A stretch of DNA of 6,423 nucleotides. It comes from Desulfonatronaceae bacterium UBA663. GTDB taxonomy: Bacteria; Desulfobacterota; Desulfovibrionia; Desulfovibrionales; Desulfonatronaceae. The notes under the pieces were generated by a model. That model did not search any database and was not told the DNA's origin. It saw only the letters and a program-made list of their open reading frames with translations. The translations under genes were made by a program, and so were the position numbers. Where the stretch lies: the NCBI GenBank assembly GCA_002299865.1, contig DBNV01000123.1, forward strand, positions 15,087 to 21,509, given 5' to 3'. Positions 1 to 5,300 of this stretch are shown piece after piece; position 1 is the first letter of the stretch; each line of letters opens with the position of its first letter.

Positions 1-683
1 GTCATTTCCGGAAGCAGGGCTTCCAGTACTCCGACCCGGGCCATCTCCCGAATCGTCCATCCCGCGTCGGGACACGCCAGGATCAGACGCAGTTCCGGGG
101 CCAGGCGTTCGCCGGGAACATCGGCGAGCCCGGAAGCGACGGCGATCATGTTGCTCAAGGTGTCCGCCGTGACGGCCCAGCCGAGTTGGGCGCGAAGACG
201 AAAGCCGCGCAGGATGCGTGCGGGATCTTGTGCCAGGGAGGAGGGGCCTACGCGGCGCAACAACCCCCGTTGAATATCCCGGCGACCGTTGAACGGGTCG
301 ATCAGTACCCCGTCGTCTAGGCGCAGGGCCAGAGCATTGGCGGTAAAGTCCCGGCGCGCCAAATCCGTCATGATGTCCGGTCCGGCCAGTTCCGTGACGT
401 CCAGGAAGTCGTCGTGGTCGCGGAGGTTGACCACGCGAAAACTGGGCGGATCATGGTCCTGGCCCAGGGGAACTAAGCGGGCCCCGCGGCTTTGGGCCAG
501 GGCTGCGGCGAACTCTTGCGCCCCCTTGCAGACCAGGTCCAGATCCTTGAGCGGACGGCCCAAGAACATGTTCCGGATGCTTCCACCCACCAGGTAGAGA
601 CCGCCTGGCGGGCAGGGGCGGCCGTTCAGCCAGCGGGCGAGGGATTTTGGCGGGGGCAGGGAAAGGGCGGCGGAGTCGGGCAT
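1..683 (-). CDS. cca: CCA-adding-type tRNA nucleotidyltransferase, N-terminal part (runs off left edge)
   Basis: The frame from ATG at 681-683 to the left edge gives 227 residues of the class II nucleotidyltransferase head. These enzymes add or repair the 3' CCA of tRNA using CTP and ATP in the cytoplasm. Visible motifs: LVGGSIRN at 31-38 with GRPLKDLDLV to 51 (catalytic D47 and D49), DLARRDFTANALAL at 107-120, DPFNGRRDI at 129-137, and the nucleotide-selecting neck segment DPARILRGFRLRAQLGW at 153-169. Poly(A) polymerase PcnB shares this head, but its characteristic segment after the catalytic Asp pair is not evident, so CCA- or A-adding activity is preferred. The 3' half, including any HD domain, lies outside the window. 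The start has no clear Shine-Dalgarno. An in-frame ATG at 717-719 would add 12 residues and is no better supported. It follows phoU by 110 bp in the same direction and may be cotranscribed. Confidence 0.88.
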   Translation of the reverse strand, partial: MPDSAALSLPPPKSLARWLNGRPCPPGGLYLVGGSIRNMFLGRPLKDLDLVCKGAQEFAAALAQSRGARLVPLGQDHDPPSFRVVNLRDHDDFLDVTELAGPDIMTDLARRDFTANALALRLDDGVLIDPFNGRRDIQRGLLRRVGPSSLAQDPARILRGFRLRAQLGWAVTADTLSNMIAVASGLADVPGERLAPELRLILACPDAGWTIREMARVGVLEALLPEM

Positions 684-751
684 GGGGCAAAAGTAGCACA
701 ATTCGCCTGGAAAAGTCATTCCCGCAGGGCAAGGGATTACGGAGTTTGGCC

Positions 752-778
752 TCCCGCGAACAAATACCTTCGCAGGGA
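752..778. other. Intergenic hairpin between phoU and cca
   Basis: On the plus strand TCCCGCGAA (752-760) pairs with TTCGCAGGGA (769-778), giving nine base pairs with one bulged A around an 8-nt loop. It lies 15 bp beyond the phoU stop codon. Neither strand shows a T-run after it, so it is not a classical intrinsic terminator. It could be an mRNA-stabilising or processing element separating pho from cca expression. The base pairing is seen; the role is inferred. Confidence 0.4.
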
Positions 779-793
779 CTAACGAAGTTTGTC

Positions 794-1462
794 TTAAAGT
801 TTCTGGCAGCTGTGTTTGATGTTCTCGCCCTTGTCGATGAAAATGACGCTTTCCGAGATGTTTACGGCCAGGTCCGCGATCCGCTCAAAGCAGTGGGAGG
901 CGATCATGGTATGTACGGACCGTTCCACGGCCGGCGTCTCATGAATCATCCGGCCAATGAGTTTGCGCAGAATGAGCACGTCCAACTCGTCCACTTCCTC
1001 GTCGGAAACGCAGACATAGCGGGCTTTTTCCTCGTCCTGGCCGCGGAAGGCCTCAATGGAGGTCTTGTACATTTCAATGCCGGCTTCGGCGATGCGCTTC
1101 AGGATGTCGGCATCGGCCAGCGGCGGCCTGCTGGCCAGAAGGATGGCGCGTTCCGCGATGTTCACGGCCTGGTCGCCCACCCGCTCAATGTTCCGGGCGA
1201 TCCAGTTGCCGCCGATGATGAAGCGCAAGTCCCTGGCCATGGGTTGGGACAGAGCGAGCATATGCAAGGCCATGACATTGATCTCGCATTCCAGGCGGTT
1301 GATTTCCTTGTCCCGGGGAAACACCTGCTCGGCCAGTTCCATGTCCCGCAGCAAAATGGCCTTGGCGGCGTCTTCCAGGCTCTGTTCCGTGACCTCGGCC
1401 AGGCGCAGGATATGCGCATGCATCCTTTCCAGTTCAACGCGAAACGGCTGTCGTGACGTCAT
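794..1462 (-). CDS. phoU: PhoU-family phosphate regulator, canonical copy
   Basis: A 222-residue protein of usual PhoU length, predicted as two three-helix bundles. PhoU couples the Pst phosphate transporter to the PhoR/PhoB two-component system and represses the Pho regulon when phosphate is plentiful; it is cytoplasmic and membrane-associated. Both metal-binding signatures are intact: ERVGDQAVNIAE (E93, D97, N101, E104) and ERIADLAVNISE (E193, D197, N201, E204). The start is the ATG at 1460-1462, because GGAGAG lies at correct spacing just before it; a frame-compatible ATG 36 bp upstream has no such site and would run over the end of the preceding phoU. The preceding phoU ends 32 bp upstream, so the two form an operon. 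Family assignment is firm; the partner it regulates is not visible in the window. Confidence 0.95.
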   Translation of the reverse strand: MTSRQPFRVELERMHAHILRLAEVTEQSLEDAAKAILLRDMELAEQVFPRDKEINRLECEINVMALHMLALSQPMARDLRFIIGGNWIARNIERVGDQAVNIAERAILLASRPPLADADILKRIAEAGIEMYKTSIEAFRGQDEEKARYVCVSDEEVDELDVLILRKLIGRMIHETPAVERSVHTMIASHCFERIADLAVNISESVIFIDKGENIKHSCQKL

Positions 1463-1494
1463 GTTGTTCTCTCCAAAATAAGGGGCATGGCGGA

Positions 1495-2154
1495 TCAATC
1501 TGCGCAGTATGCCTTGATGTGCACGCCTTTGGCGATGAAAATCACGGACTCGGCGATGTTCGTGGAAAGATTGGCGATGCGCTCAAGGGAGCGGGAGATG
1601 AAGATGGTATGTACGCAGCGTTCGATGGCCGGGGCCTCGTTGACCATGTAGTCGATGACGGCCTTGACCACCTTGATGCTTTGCGTGTTGGCGTTTTCAT
1701 CCATCCTGCAGATTTCCAGGGCCAGATCGGCATCCTCGTTCACGAATGCGGAAATCGCTCCGGAAAACATCTCGGTTGTGATTTTCCCCAGGTTTTCCAT
1801 GGCCGGGAAGTAGGGCAGGGGGGGGCGGGTGCTCAGGAACAGGGAACGCCTGGCCACATTGTAGGCCTCGTCTCCGACGCGTTCCAGGTCCAGGCTGATG
1901 TTCAGCGTGCCGACGATGGTGCGCAGGTCGTGCGCCATGGGCTGGTCCAGGGCCAGGAGCGTTAAGGCATTTTGATCGACCTCTAATTCAAGCTGGTTGA
2001 TCAGGTTGTCTCCGGTCATGACTTCCTTGGCCAGGACCATGTTTCTTGCGAAATAGGCCTTTTGGGATTTTTCCACGGCCTTTTCGCAAAGGGCAGCCAT
2101 GTTCAAGGCGGACGTCTTAAGTTGATGGAGTCGTTGCAAAAAAAATGTCGTCAT
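1495..2154 (-). CDS. phoU: PhoU-family phosphate regulator, diverged copy
   Basis: A 219-residue PhoU paralogue sharing the PPL, ERxVHT and ESVIFI landmarks with the neighbouring copy. Its metal-ligand signatures are altered: the first reads ERVGDEAYNVAR, with R102 where Glu is usual; the second reads ERIANLSTNIAE, with N195 replacing the usual Asp. It may therefore bind metal differently or act as a partner of the canonical copy (inference). It lies 64 bp after phoB and 32 bp before the second phoU, all in one direction, so a phoB-phoU-phoU transcript is likely. Upstream of the ATG there is only a modest GAGAAG ribosome-binding sequence. Family confidence is high; functional specialisation is speculative. 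Confidence 0.93.
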   Translation of the reverse strand: MTTFFLQRLHQLKTSALNMAALCEKAVEKSQKAYFARNMVLAKEVMTGDNLINQLELEVDQNALTLLALDQPMAHDLRTIVGTLNISLDLERVGDEAYNVARRSLFLSTRPPLPYFPAMENLGKITTEMFSGAISAFVNEDADLALEICRMDENANTQSIKVVKAVIDYMVNEAPAIERCVHTIFISRSLERIANLSTNIAESVIFIAKGVHIKAYCAD

Positions 2155-2218
2155 CGCTTGTTCTTCTCGTGTTCGGGATTCAAAAGGGGACGCGGAAGGG
2201 GGCGGGAGTTAAGGAGCG

Positions 2219-2911
2219 TCATGATTGGAAGGGTTGGAAGCGGTACCCTACGCTGCGGATGGTTTCCACCCATCCGGCGTAAGGCCCGAGCTTGCTGCGC
2301 AGGCGCCGGATGTGGGTGTCCACGGTCCTGGAGTAGCCGCTGAACTGGTAGCCCCAGACATTGTTCAGGAGTTGGTCGCGGTTGAGCACCTTGCCCTCGT
2401 GCCGGATCAATTCTGTGAGCAGTTTGAACTCGGTGGCCGTCAGCTCCATGTCCCGGCCGTCCACAAGGACGCGGTGGCTGTCCCCCTCCACCCGCAGACC
2501 GTCCCGCTCCCAGAGCGGAGAAGGCTCGGGGCCTGAGCGCAGGCGGCGCAGGACGGCCTTGACTCTCAGGACCAGTTCCCTGGGGCTGAAGGGCTTGGTC
2601 ACGTAGTCGTCCGCGCCCAGTTCCAGGCCAACGACACGGTCCACTTCCTCGCTTCGGGCCGTGAGCATGATCACGCCGATGCCGCTGGTCTGTCGTTCGC
2701 GCTTGAGTTCTCGGCAGACCTCGAATCCGTCCAGTCCCGGCAGCATGAGGTCCAACAAGACCAAGTCCGGTTGATGCTTCCTGGCTGCTTTCAAGGCGTC
2801 CAGGCCGGTGGAGGCCGCGAAGACTTCGAATCCCGCCGTGCGCAAATGATATCCCAGCAGGTTCAGAATGTCGACTTCATCTTCCACGATCAGGATTTTT
2901 TCTTGCGACAT
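2219..2911 (-). CDS. phoB: PhoB-type OmpR-family response regulator
   Basis: A 230-residue transcription factor with an N-terminal receiver domain (about 4-118) and a C-terminal winged-helix DNA-binding domain (about 130-228). Receiver landmarks are the acidic cluster E10-D11-E12, the phospho-acceptor D54 in LVLLDLMLPGLDG, T84 in MLTAR, and K106 in VTKPFSP. The DNA-binding part contains TATEFKLLTELIRHEG and the recognition-helix region TVDTHIRRLRSKLG, ending with SVGYRF. PhoB activates phosphate-starvation genes after phosphorylation by PhoR. The call PhoB rather than another OmpR-family member rests on the two phoU genes immediately downstream. No phoR or pst genes adjoin it here. It is divergent from ssrA, with a candidate promoter at 3000-3027. 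The ribosome-binding site is weak (AAGG). Confidence 0.87.
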   Translation of the reverse strand: MSQEKILIVEDEVDILNLLGYHLRTAGFEVFAASTGLDALKAARKHQPDLVLLDLMLPGLDGFEVCRELKRERQTSGIGVIMLTARSEEVDRVVGLELGADDYVTKPFSPRELVLRVKAVLRRLRSGPEPSPLWERDGLRVEGDSHRVLVDGRDMELTATEFKLLTELIRHEGKVLNRDQLLNNVWGYQFSGYSRTVDTHIRRLRSKLGPYAGWVETIRSVGYRFQPFQS

Positions 2912-2999
2912 GAGCGGCGCCTTTTGTGCAGAGCTTCAGGGCGTTGGCCAGAGACCGGACATGAATAAAACGACCGGGTGACGCTTGTACGAAGCCTTT

Positions 3000-3027
3000 G
3001 TTACAGTCGAGTGAACTCGATAGTCAA
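3000..3027 (-). promoter_or_regulatory. Candidate phoB promoter with internal dyad
   Basis: Reading the minus strand, TTGACT (3022-3027) and TGTAAC (3000-3005) are separated by 16 bp, a fair sigma70 match. Transcription would start about 80 bp before the phoB ATG. The spacer holds a perfect inverted repeat, described separately. This is predicted by eye only. Confidence 0.4.
3007..3020. promoter_or_regulatory. Inverted repeat TCGAGT-GA-ACTCGA, operator candidate
   Basis: A perfect 6-bp inverted repeat with a 2-bp centre lies wholly inside the spacer of the candidate phoB promoter, where a bound dimer would block RNA polymerase. It does not resemble the direct-repeat Pho box, so any binder would be a different regulator. 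The repeat is seen; its role as an operator is inferred. Confidence 0.35.
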
Positions 3028-3035
3028 TCGGCCCT

Positions 3036-3056
3036 GCGAGCGGTCCCGCGAGCGGG
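3036..3056. repeat. GCGAGCGG direct repeat and CCCGC/GCGGG dyad
   Basis: GCGAGCGG occurs twice with a 12-bp period (3036-3043 and 3048-3055). The second copy sits in the perfect dyad CCCGC-GA-GCGGG (3045-3056). The block lies between the phoB and ssrA promoter candidates. Its function is unknown, and GC-rich sequence makes chance occurrence plausible. Confidence 0.3.
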
Positions 3057-3091
3057 CCTGGCAAAGGGTGTTCAGAAGGGTGTCCAACTCC

Positions 3092-3120
3092 TTGCCAAAC
3101 CATGACAAAGGCACTATATG
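3092..3120 (+). promoter_or_regulatory. Candidate ssrA promoter
   Basis: TTGCCA (3092-3097) and TATATG (3115-3120) with a 17-bp spacer form a good sigma70-like promoter. The start site would fall near 3126-3128, leaving a leader of about ten nucleotides before the mature tmRNA 5' end at 3137, which RNase P would remove. Position relative to ssrA strongly supports it. Confidence 0.6.
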
Positions 3121-3228
3121 CATATTTCTTCCTTTAGGGGGCGCCCTGGTTTCGACGGGGATGATGAAACCACGGCTGCAGGCCGAGGTGCTGCGAGGCC
3201 TCGTAAAACACGCAGCAGGCAATCAACT

Positions 3229-3261
3229 GCCAACGATCGCGAATACGCTCTGGCTGCTTAA
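3229..3261 (+). other. tmRNA tag reading frame (ANDREYALAA-stop)
   Basis: Resume codon GCC at 3229-3231 begins ten sense codons, A-N-D-R-E-Y-A-L-A-A, followed by TAA at 3259-3261. The AND start and YALAA end match the Escherichia coli tag ANDENYALAA; the -LAA end is the degron recognised by ClpXP in characterised systems. The central R-E replaces E-N of the E. coli tag. Confidence 0.93.
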
Positions 3262-3462
3262 GCCAGCGTTTCTCCGGCGAGAGCGCCTGATAAGCCGATA
3301 GAAACGACGACCCTTCAGGCTGGCGTTGATTCTCTTGTTCGTCGGGAATCAAGGCGAGACTTTGACGAACTGGTCTTGGGACCGCCCGGTCAGGGGCATG
3401 CTCAAGGCGAGATTCAAACCTGATCTAAGCCTGTAGACGTCGCTGGCGGACCGTTCTCGGAC

Positions 3463-3490
3463 GGGGGTTCGATTCCCCCCGCCTCCACCA
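3463..3490 (+). other. ssrA 3' end, possible island attachment site
   Basis: The T arm and acceptor 3' strand of ssrA are a common target of tyrosine-recombinase islands, which regenerate the gene end. The DNA immediately to the right changes to accessory content (broken repeat gene, toxin-antitoxin pair, arsenic genes). No second copy of this segment and no integrase lie in the window, so this is inference only. Confidence 0.3.
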
Positions 3491-3493
3491 TTT

Positions 3494-3515
3494 TAGCCGA
3501 GGCTCGAACTTTTTT
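3494..3515 (+). terminator. Weak terminator-like sequence after ssrA
   Basis: Just after the tmRNA end comes AGCCGAGGCT followed within a few bases by a run of eight or more T residues. The stem is short with a tiny loop, so efficiency is doubtful. GGCTCG here can also pair with CGAGCC about 20 nt downstream. Confidence 0.3.
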
Positions 3516-3593
3516 TTGAGCAGCGCGAGCCGTGATTCGGCCAGGACGCTGCCCAAACGATACACCCTGGCCTGCCGCCCGGCCTGCTGCCTG

Positions 3594-3616
3594 ACACGCC
3601 CGGCGTGTTCCTTTTT
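3594..3616 (+). terminator. Candidate terminator facing right (ssrA read-through)
   Basis: ACACGCC (3594-3600) and GGCGTGT (3602-3608) form an inverted repeat followed on the plus strand by TCCTTTTT. It would stop rightward transcripts from ssrA. In the other direction it sits a few bases after the Sel1 gene stop codon but has no T-run on that strand. Confidence 0.42.
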
Positions 3617-4433
3617 AGAATTGCCATCTCGGCTTCCACTCCCGCGCCCGTTGCTGCGCCTCGGCAATTTGATCGCGAGTCATTTTGCCGGCGATGAAGT
3701 CACGGCCTTTGACAGCGCCTTTATCTCCCCGAGTCGCCGCAAGGTTGAACCACATATGCGCCAGCACATAATCCTGCGCCACACCCTGACCTTGGGCGTA
3801 CATAACGCCGAGGCTGTGCTGAGCAGAGGCATGCCCCTGTTCCGCTGCCTTGCGAACCCACTTCAGCGCCTTGGCATAGTCCTGCGGAACGCCCAGGCCT
3901 TTGTCGTACATGCCGCCGAGGTTGAACTGAGCAGAGGGCCACCCCTGCTCCGCCGCCTTGCGATACCACTTCAGCGCCTCGGCATAATCCTGCGCCACAC
4001 CCAGGCCTTGGTCGTACATAAGGCCGAGGTTGTGCTGAGCAGAGGCCTGCCCCTGTTCCGCCGCCTTGCGATACCACTTCAGCGCCTCGGCATAATCCTG
4101 CGCCACACCCTGACCTTTGTCGTACATAACGCCGAGGCTGAACTGAGCAAAGGCCTGCCCCTGTTCCGCCGCCTTGCGATACCACTTCAGCGCCTCGGCA
4201 TAATCCTGCGCCATACCCTGACCTTTATCGTACATAACGCCGAGGCTGAACTGAGCATCGGCCAGCCCCTATTCCGCAAGCGGACGCCACTCGCGCAATG
4301 CCGTGGTGTAGTCACCCTTAACGTAAGCATTCAATCCTTCTTCAAAGCCCGCCCACGCCACGGGCGCCGCCAACATAGCGGACAAGATCAAGCCAATGAC
4401 TGCATGACGCAACACACCCTTTTTATTGCTCAT
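3615..4433 (-). pseudogene. Secreted Sel1-repeat protein gene interrupted by an in-frame amber codon
   Basis: Read through, the frame gives a signal peptide (MSNKKGVLRHAVIGLILSAM..., likely cut after AWA at residue 28), a short GFEEGLNAYVKGDYTTALRE segment, five 36-residue Sel1 repeats and a C-terminal tail ending EWKPRWQF. Sel1 repeats are helix-pair TPR-like scaffolds for protein contacts; this export form would act in the periplasm. A TAG at 4269-4271 stops translation after 54 residues. The frame stays open on both sides, and the codon aligns with the CAG of the repeat-ending GAA/GAG-CAG-GGG seen at four repeat boundaries, so it is a single C-to-T change. Start chosen at 4431-4433 because GGAG lies 7-8 nt upstream. 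An internal ATG at 4233-4235 could start the repeat part but lacks a signal peptide and a clear ribosome-binding site. Sequencing error or amber suppression are alternatives. Confidence 0.85.
3726..4265 (-). repeat. Five tandem 108-bp Sel1 repeat units
   Basis: Units run 4158-4265, 4050-4157, 3942-4049, 3834-3941 and 3726-3833. Each encodes a 36-residue motif of the form AQxxLGxMYxxGxGVxQDYAEALKWYRKAAEQG. The first two units are nearly identical in DNA, and the last is most diverged (VLAHMWFNLAATRG), as expected for a terminal repeat. The near identity suggests recent duplication, and repeat number may vary between strains. Confidence 0.9.
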
Positions 4434-4468
4434 AGTGTTCTCCAGGTTCACCTTGCCCCGGTTCCGCC

Positions 4469-4498
4469 ATTCTAGACGCTGGAATGCATCTGTGTCAC
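4469..4498 (-). promoter_or_regulatory. Candidate promoter of the Sel1-repeat gene
   Basis: On the minus strand GTGACA (4493-4498) and TAGAAT (4469-4474) with an 18-bp spacer each match sigma70 consensus at five of six bases. They lie about 35 bp before the ATG, which is preceded by a good GGAG site, so expression signals look intact despite the nonsense codon. Confidence 0.55.
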
Positions 4499-4510
4499 CC
4501 TGACCAGAGC

Positions 4511-4536
4511 GCCGAAGGCAAAAAACCGCCCTCGGC
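4511..4536. other. Hairpin upstream of the Sel1 promoter
   Basis: GCCGAAGGC (4511-4519) pairs with GCCCTCGGC (4528-4536) over nine positions with one mismatch, around an A-rich loop AAAAAACC. It is about 12 bp upstream of the -35 box. The T-run lies in the loop on the minus strand, so it is not a standard terminator for the toxin-antitoxin transcript. The remaining sequence from 4537 to 4646 shows no recognised gene. Confidence 0.35.
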
Positions 4537-4646
4537 TTGTGCCGTGGCCAGGTTGCTCGCTTCCGTTTCCGCCGCTCGTGTCTTTAGGTCGTCTAAGCCT
4601 TTAATAACTGCCGTACCGCCTTGCTCCGGATCGCGTCTTGAGCAGA

Positions 4647-4856
4647 TTAAGAGTATTCGTAGACGGGAGTCTCGATCACTCTGACAGGTGGCTTCCGCCC
4701 CTTGATCAAGGCGTGGATGCGTTCTACGGTCTGGGGAGAGAAGAACTGCTCCCCGGTTTCGCGGCACACTCGGGCAGGCACATTCTCGACAATGTAGAAC
4801 CTCCCCCCTACCTCGAGAGTGTACGTCACTTGCGTATCAGTCATTGTTTCCTTCAT
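4647..4856 (-). CDS. YgiT/MqsA-type antitoxin with degenerate zinc finger
   Basis: A 69-residue protein matching the YgiT-type zinc-finger antitoxin family from about residue 10 onward: TYTLEVGGRFYIVENVPARVC, then ETGEQFFSPQTVERIHALI, then PVRVIETPVY. Family members usually carry an N-terminal CxxC and a second CxxC after NVPA; here the first is absent and the second is reduced to C31 with T34 in place of Cys, so zinc binding is unlikely. There is no separate helix-turn-helix domain. It follows the DUF4258 gene by 11 bp in the same direction, the usual toxin-first order of these modules, so it probably neutralises that protein. The ATG at 4842-4844 (residue 5) has a better AAGGA ribosome-binding site and may be the true start. 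Family is fairly sure; the antitoxin role is inferred from pairing. Confidence 0.75.
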   Translation of the reverse strand: MKETMTDTQVTYTLEVGGRFYIVENVPARVCRETGEQFFSPQTVERIHALIKGRKPPVRVIETPVYEYS

Positions 4857-4867
4857 GCGCGTTCATC

Positions 4868-5182
4868 TCATTCTTTTCGCTTCCTGCTTCTGAAGTCCAT
4901 CCACAATTCCGGATCAGGGTCGTACAGTGTGATGATCTTGACCAGCGGACGGCCGGGGTAGCTGCACTGCAAATGTAGTGCTCGCCCGGCCTTCGTGAAA
5001 CCCAGAATCAGACAGCCTGGACCATACTTGTCGTCGGGGTAGTCTTCTATGACCTCACTCCTTGTTGATATGGCCTCTTGCACCTCCGCAACGCTGACGT
5101 TTCGAATGATACTCTGGTCAACGACATGCTTGGAAAACTCATATTCTCGGCGCAGTATTTTGGCCCGGATGTCTTCAACCAT
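4868..5182 (-). CDS. DUF4258 protein, putative toxin of a toxin-antitoxin pair
   Basis: A 104-residue protein with the DUF4258 pattern: helix with YEFSKHVVDQS (H19), VSVAEVQEAI, EVIEDYPDDKYGPGCLILGF, GRALHLQCSY (H70), and VKIITLYDPDPELWMDF (Y87, W94). DUF4258 proteins are small, compared structurally with RelE/MqsR-like ribonuclease toxins, and are often encoded just before a YgiT-type antitoxin, as here. Whether this one cleaves RNA is not shown by the sequence. The C-terminus is basic (RSRKRKE). The ATG at 5180-5182 has a weak ribosome-binding site, unlike the antitoxin's internal ATG, which would favour antitoxin over toxin synthesis. A clear promoter lies at 5222-5250. Confidence 0.78.
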   Translation of the reverse strand: MVEDIRAKILRREYEFSKHVVDQSIIRNVSVAEVQEAISTRSEVIEDYPDDKYGPGCLILGFTKAGRALHLQCSYPGRPLVKIITLYDPDPELWMDFRSRKRKE

Positions 5183-5221
5183 GACAGGTTTTCTACAATT
5201 TTACTGCATGAACTGGTCGAA

Positions 5222-5250
5222 ATACTACAGTGAAGTCGACAAAATGTCAA
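5222..5250 (-). promoter_or_regulatory. Promoter of the DUF4258/YgiT operon
   Basis: On the minus strand a consensus TTGACA (5245-5250) stands 17 bp before TAGTAT (5222-5227), about 40 bp before the DUF4258 start codon. The surrounding 118-bp intergenic stretch is markedly AT-rich. The -35 overlaps a short GACA-TTT-TGTC dyad that could be an operator. No clear terminator for arsC is seen in this gap. Confidence 0.65.
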
Positions 5251-5300
5251 ATATTTTTAAGTTGTTGTTGAATTTTCAGGGCTGACTAAGTTAGGCGTGG

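Larger units (their letters stand above)
3137..3490 (+). ncRNA. ssrA: tmRNA (transfer-messenger RNA)
   Basis: A complete one-piece tmRNA of 354 nt, which with SmpB rescues stalled ribosomes and tags the unfinished protein for proteolysis. The 5' acceptor strand GGGGGCG (3137-3143) pairs over 7 bp with CGCCTCC (3480-3486), including one G-U pair, and the ACCA end (3487-3490) is encoded. The tRNA-like 5' part has the typical CTGGTTTCGACGGGG (3146-3160). The T arm is GGGGG-TTCGATT-CCCCC (3463-3479). The open reading frame at 3229-3261 encodes ANDREYALAA and a TAA stop, with the stop inside a hairpin (CTGGCT 3250-3255 with AGCCAG 3261-3266), as usual. Pseudoknots were not folded in detail. It is divergent from phoB. 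Confidence 0.98.

Noticed and set aside
451..732. Minus-strand 93-residue frame over the cca start
   Set aside because: It is out of frame with the conserved nucleotidyltransferase motifs, which are unambiguous in the neighbouring frame.
647..1456. Plus-strand frames across the phoU genes
   Set aside because: They are shadows of the minus-strand phoU and cca coding sequences, typical of GC-rich DNA.
2975..3006. Pho-box-like CTGTAAC upstream of phoB
   Set aside because: Only one half resembles the CTGTCAT repeat and no second copy stands at 11-bp spacing, so PhoB autoregulation cannot be supported.
3425..3667. Minus-strand reading frame containing WWRRGESNPRP
   Set aside because: This peptide is the well-known artefact of translating the antisense of a tRNA or tmRNA 3' end; the segment is explained by ssrA.
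3516..4475. Long plus-strand reading frame opposite the Sel1 gene
   Set aside because: It is the antisense shadow of the 108-bp repeats; its periodic sequence has no recognisable family and no credible start signals.
4495..4767. Minus-strand 90-residue frame overlapping the antitoxin
   Set aside because: Its first half is a shadow of the antitoxin gene and it has no ribosome-binding site; only the unassigned tail is noted as a finding.
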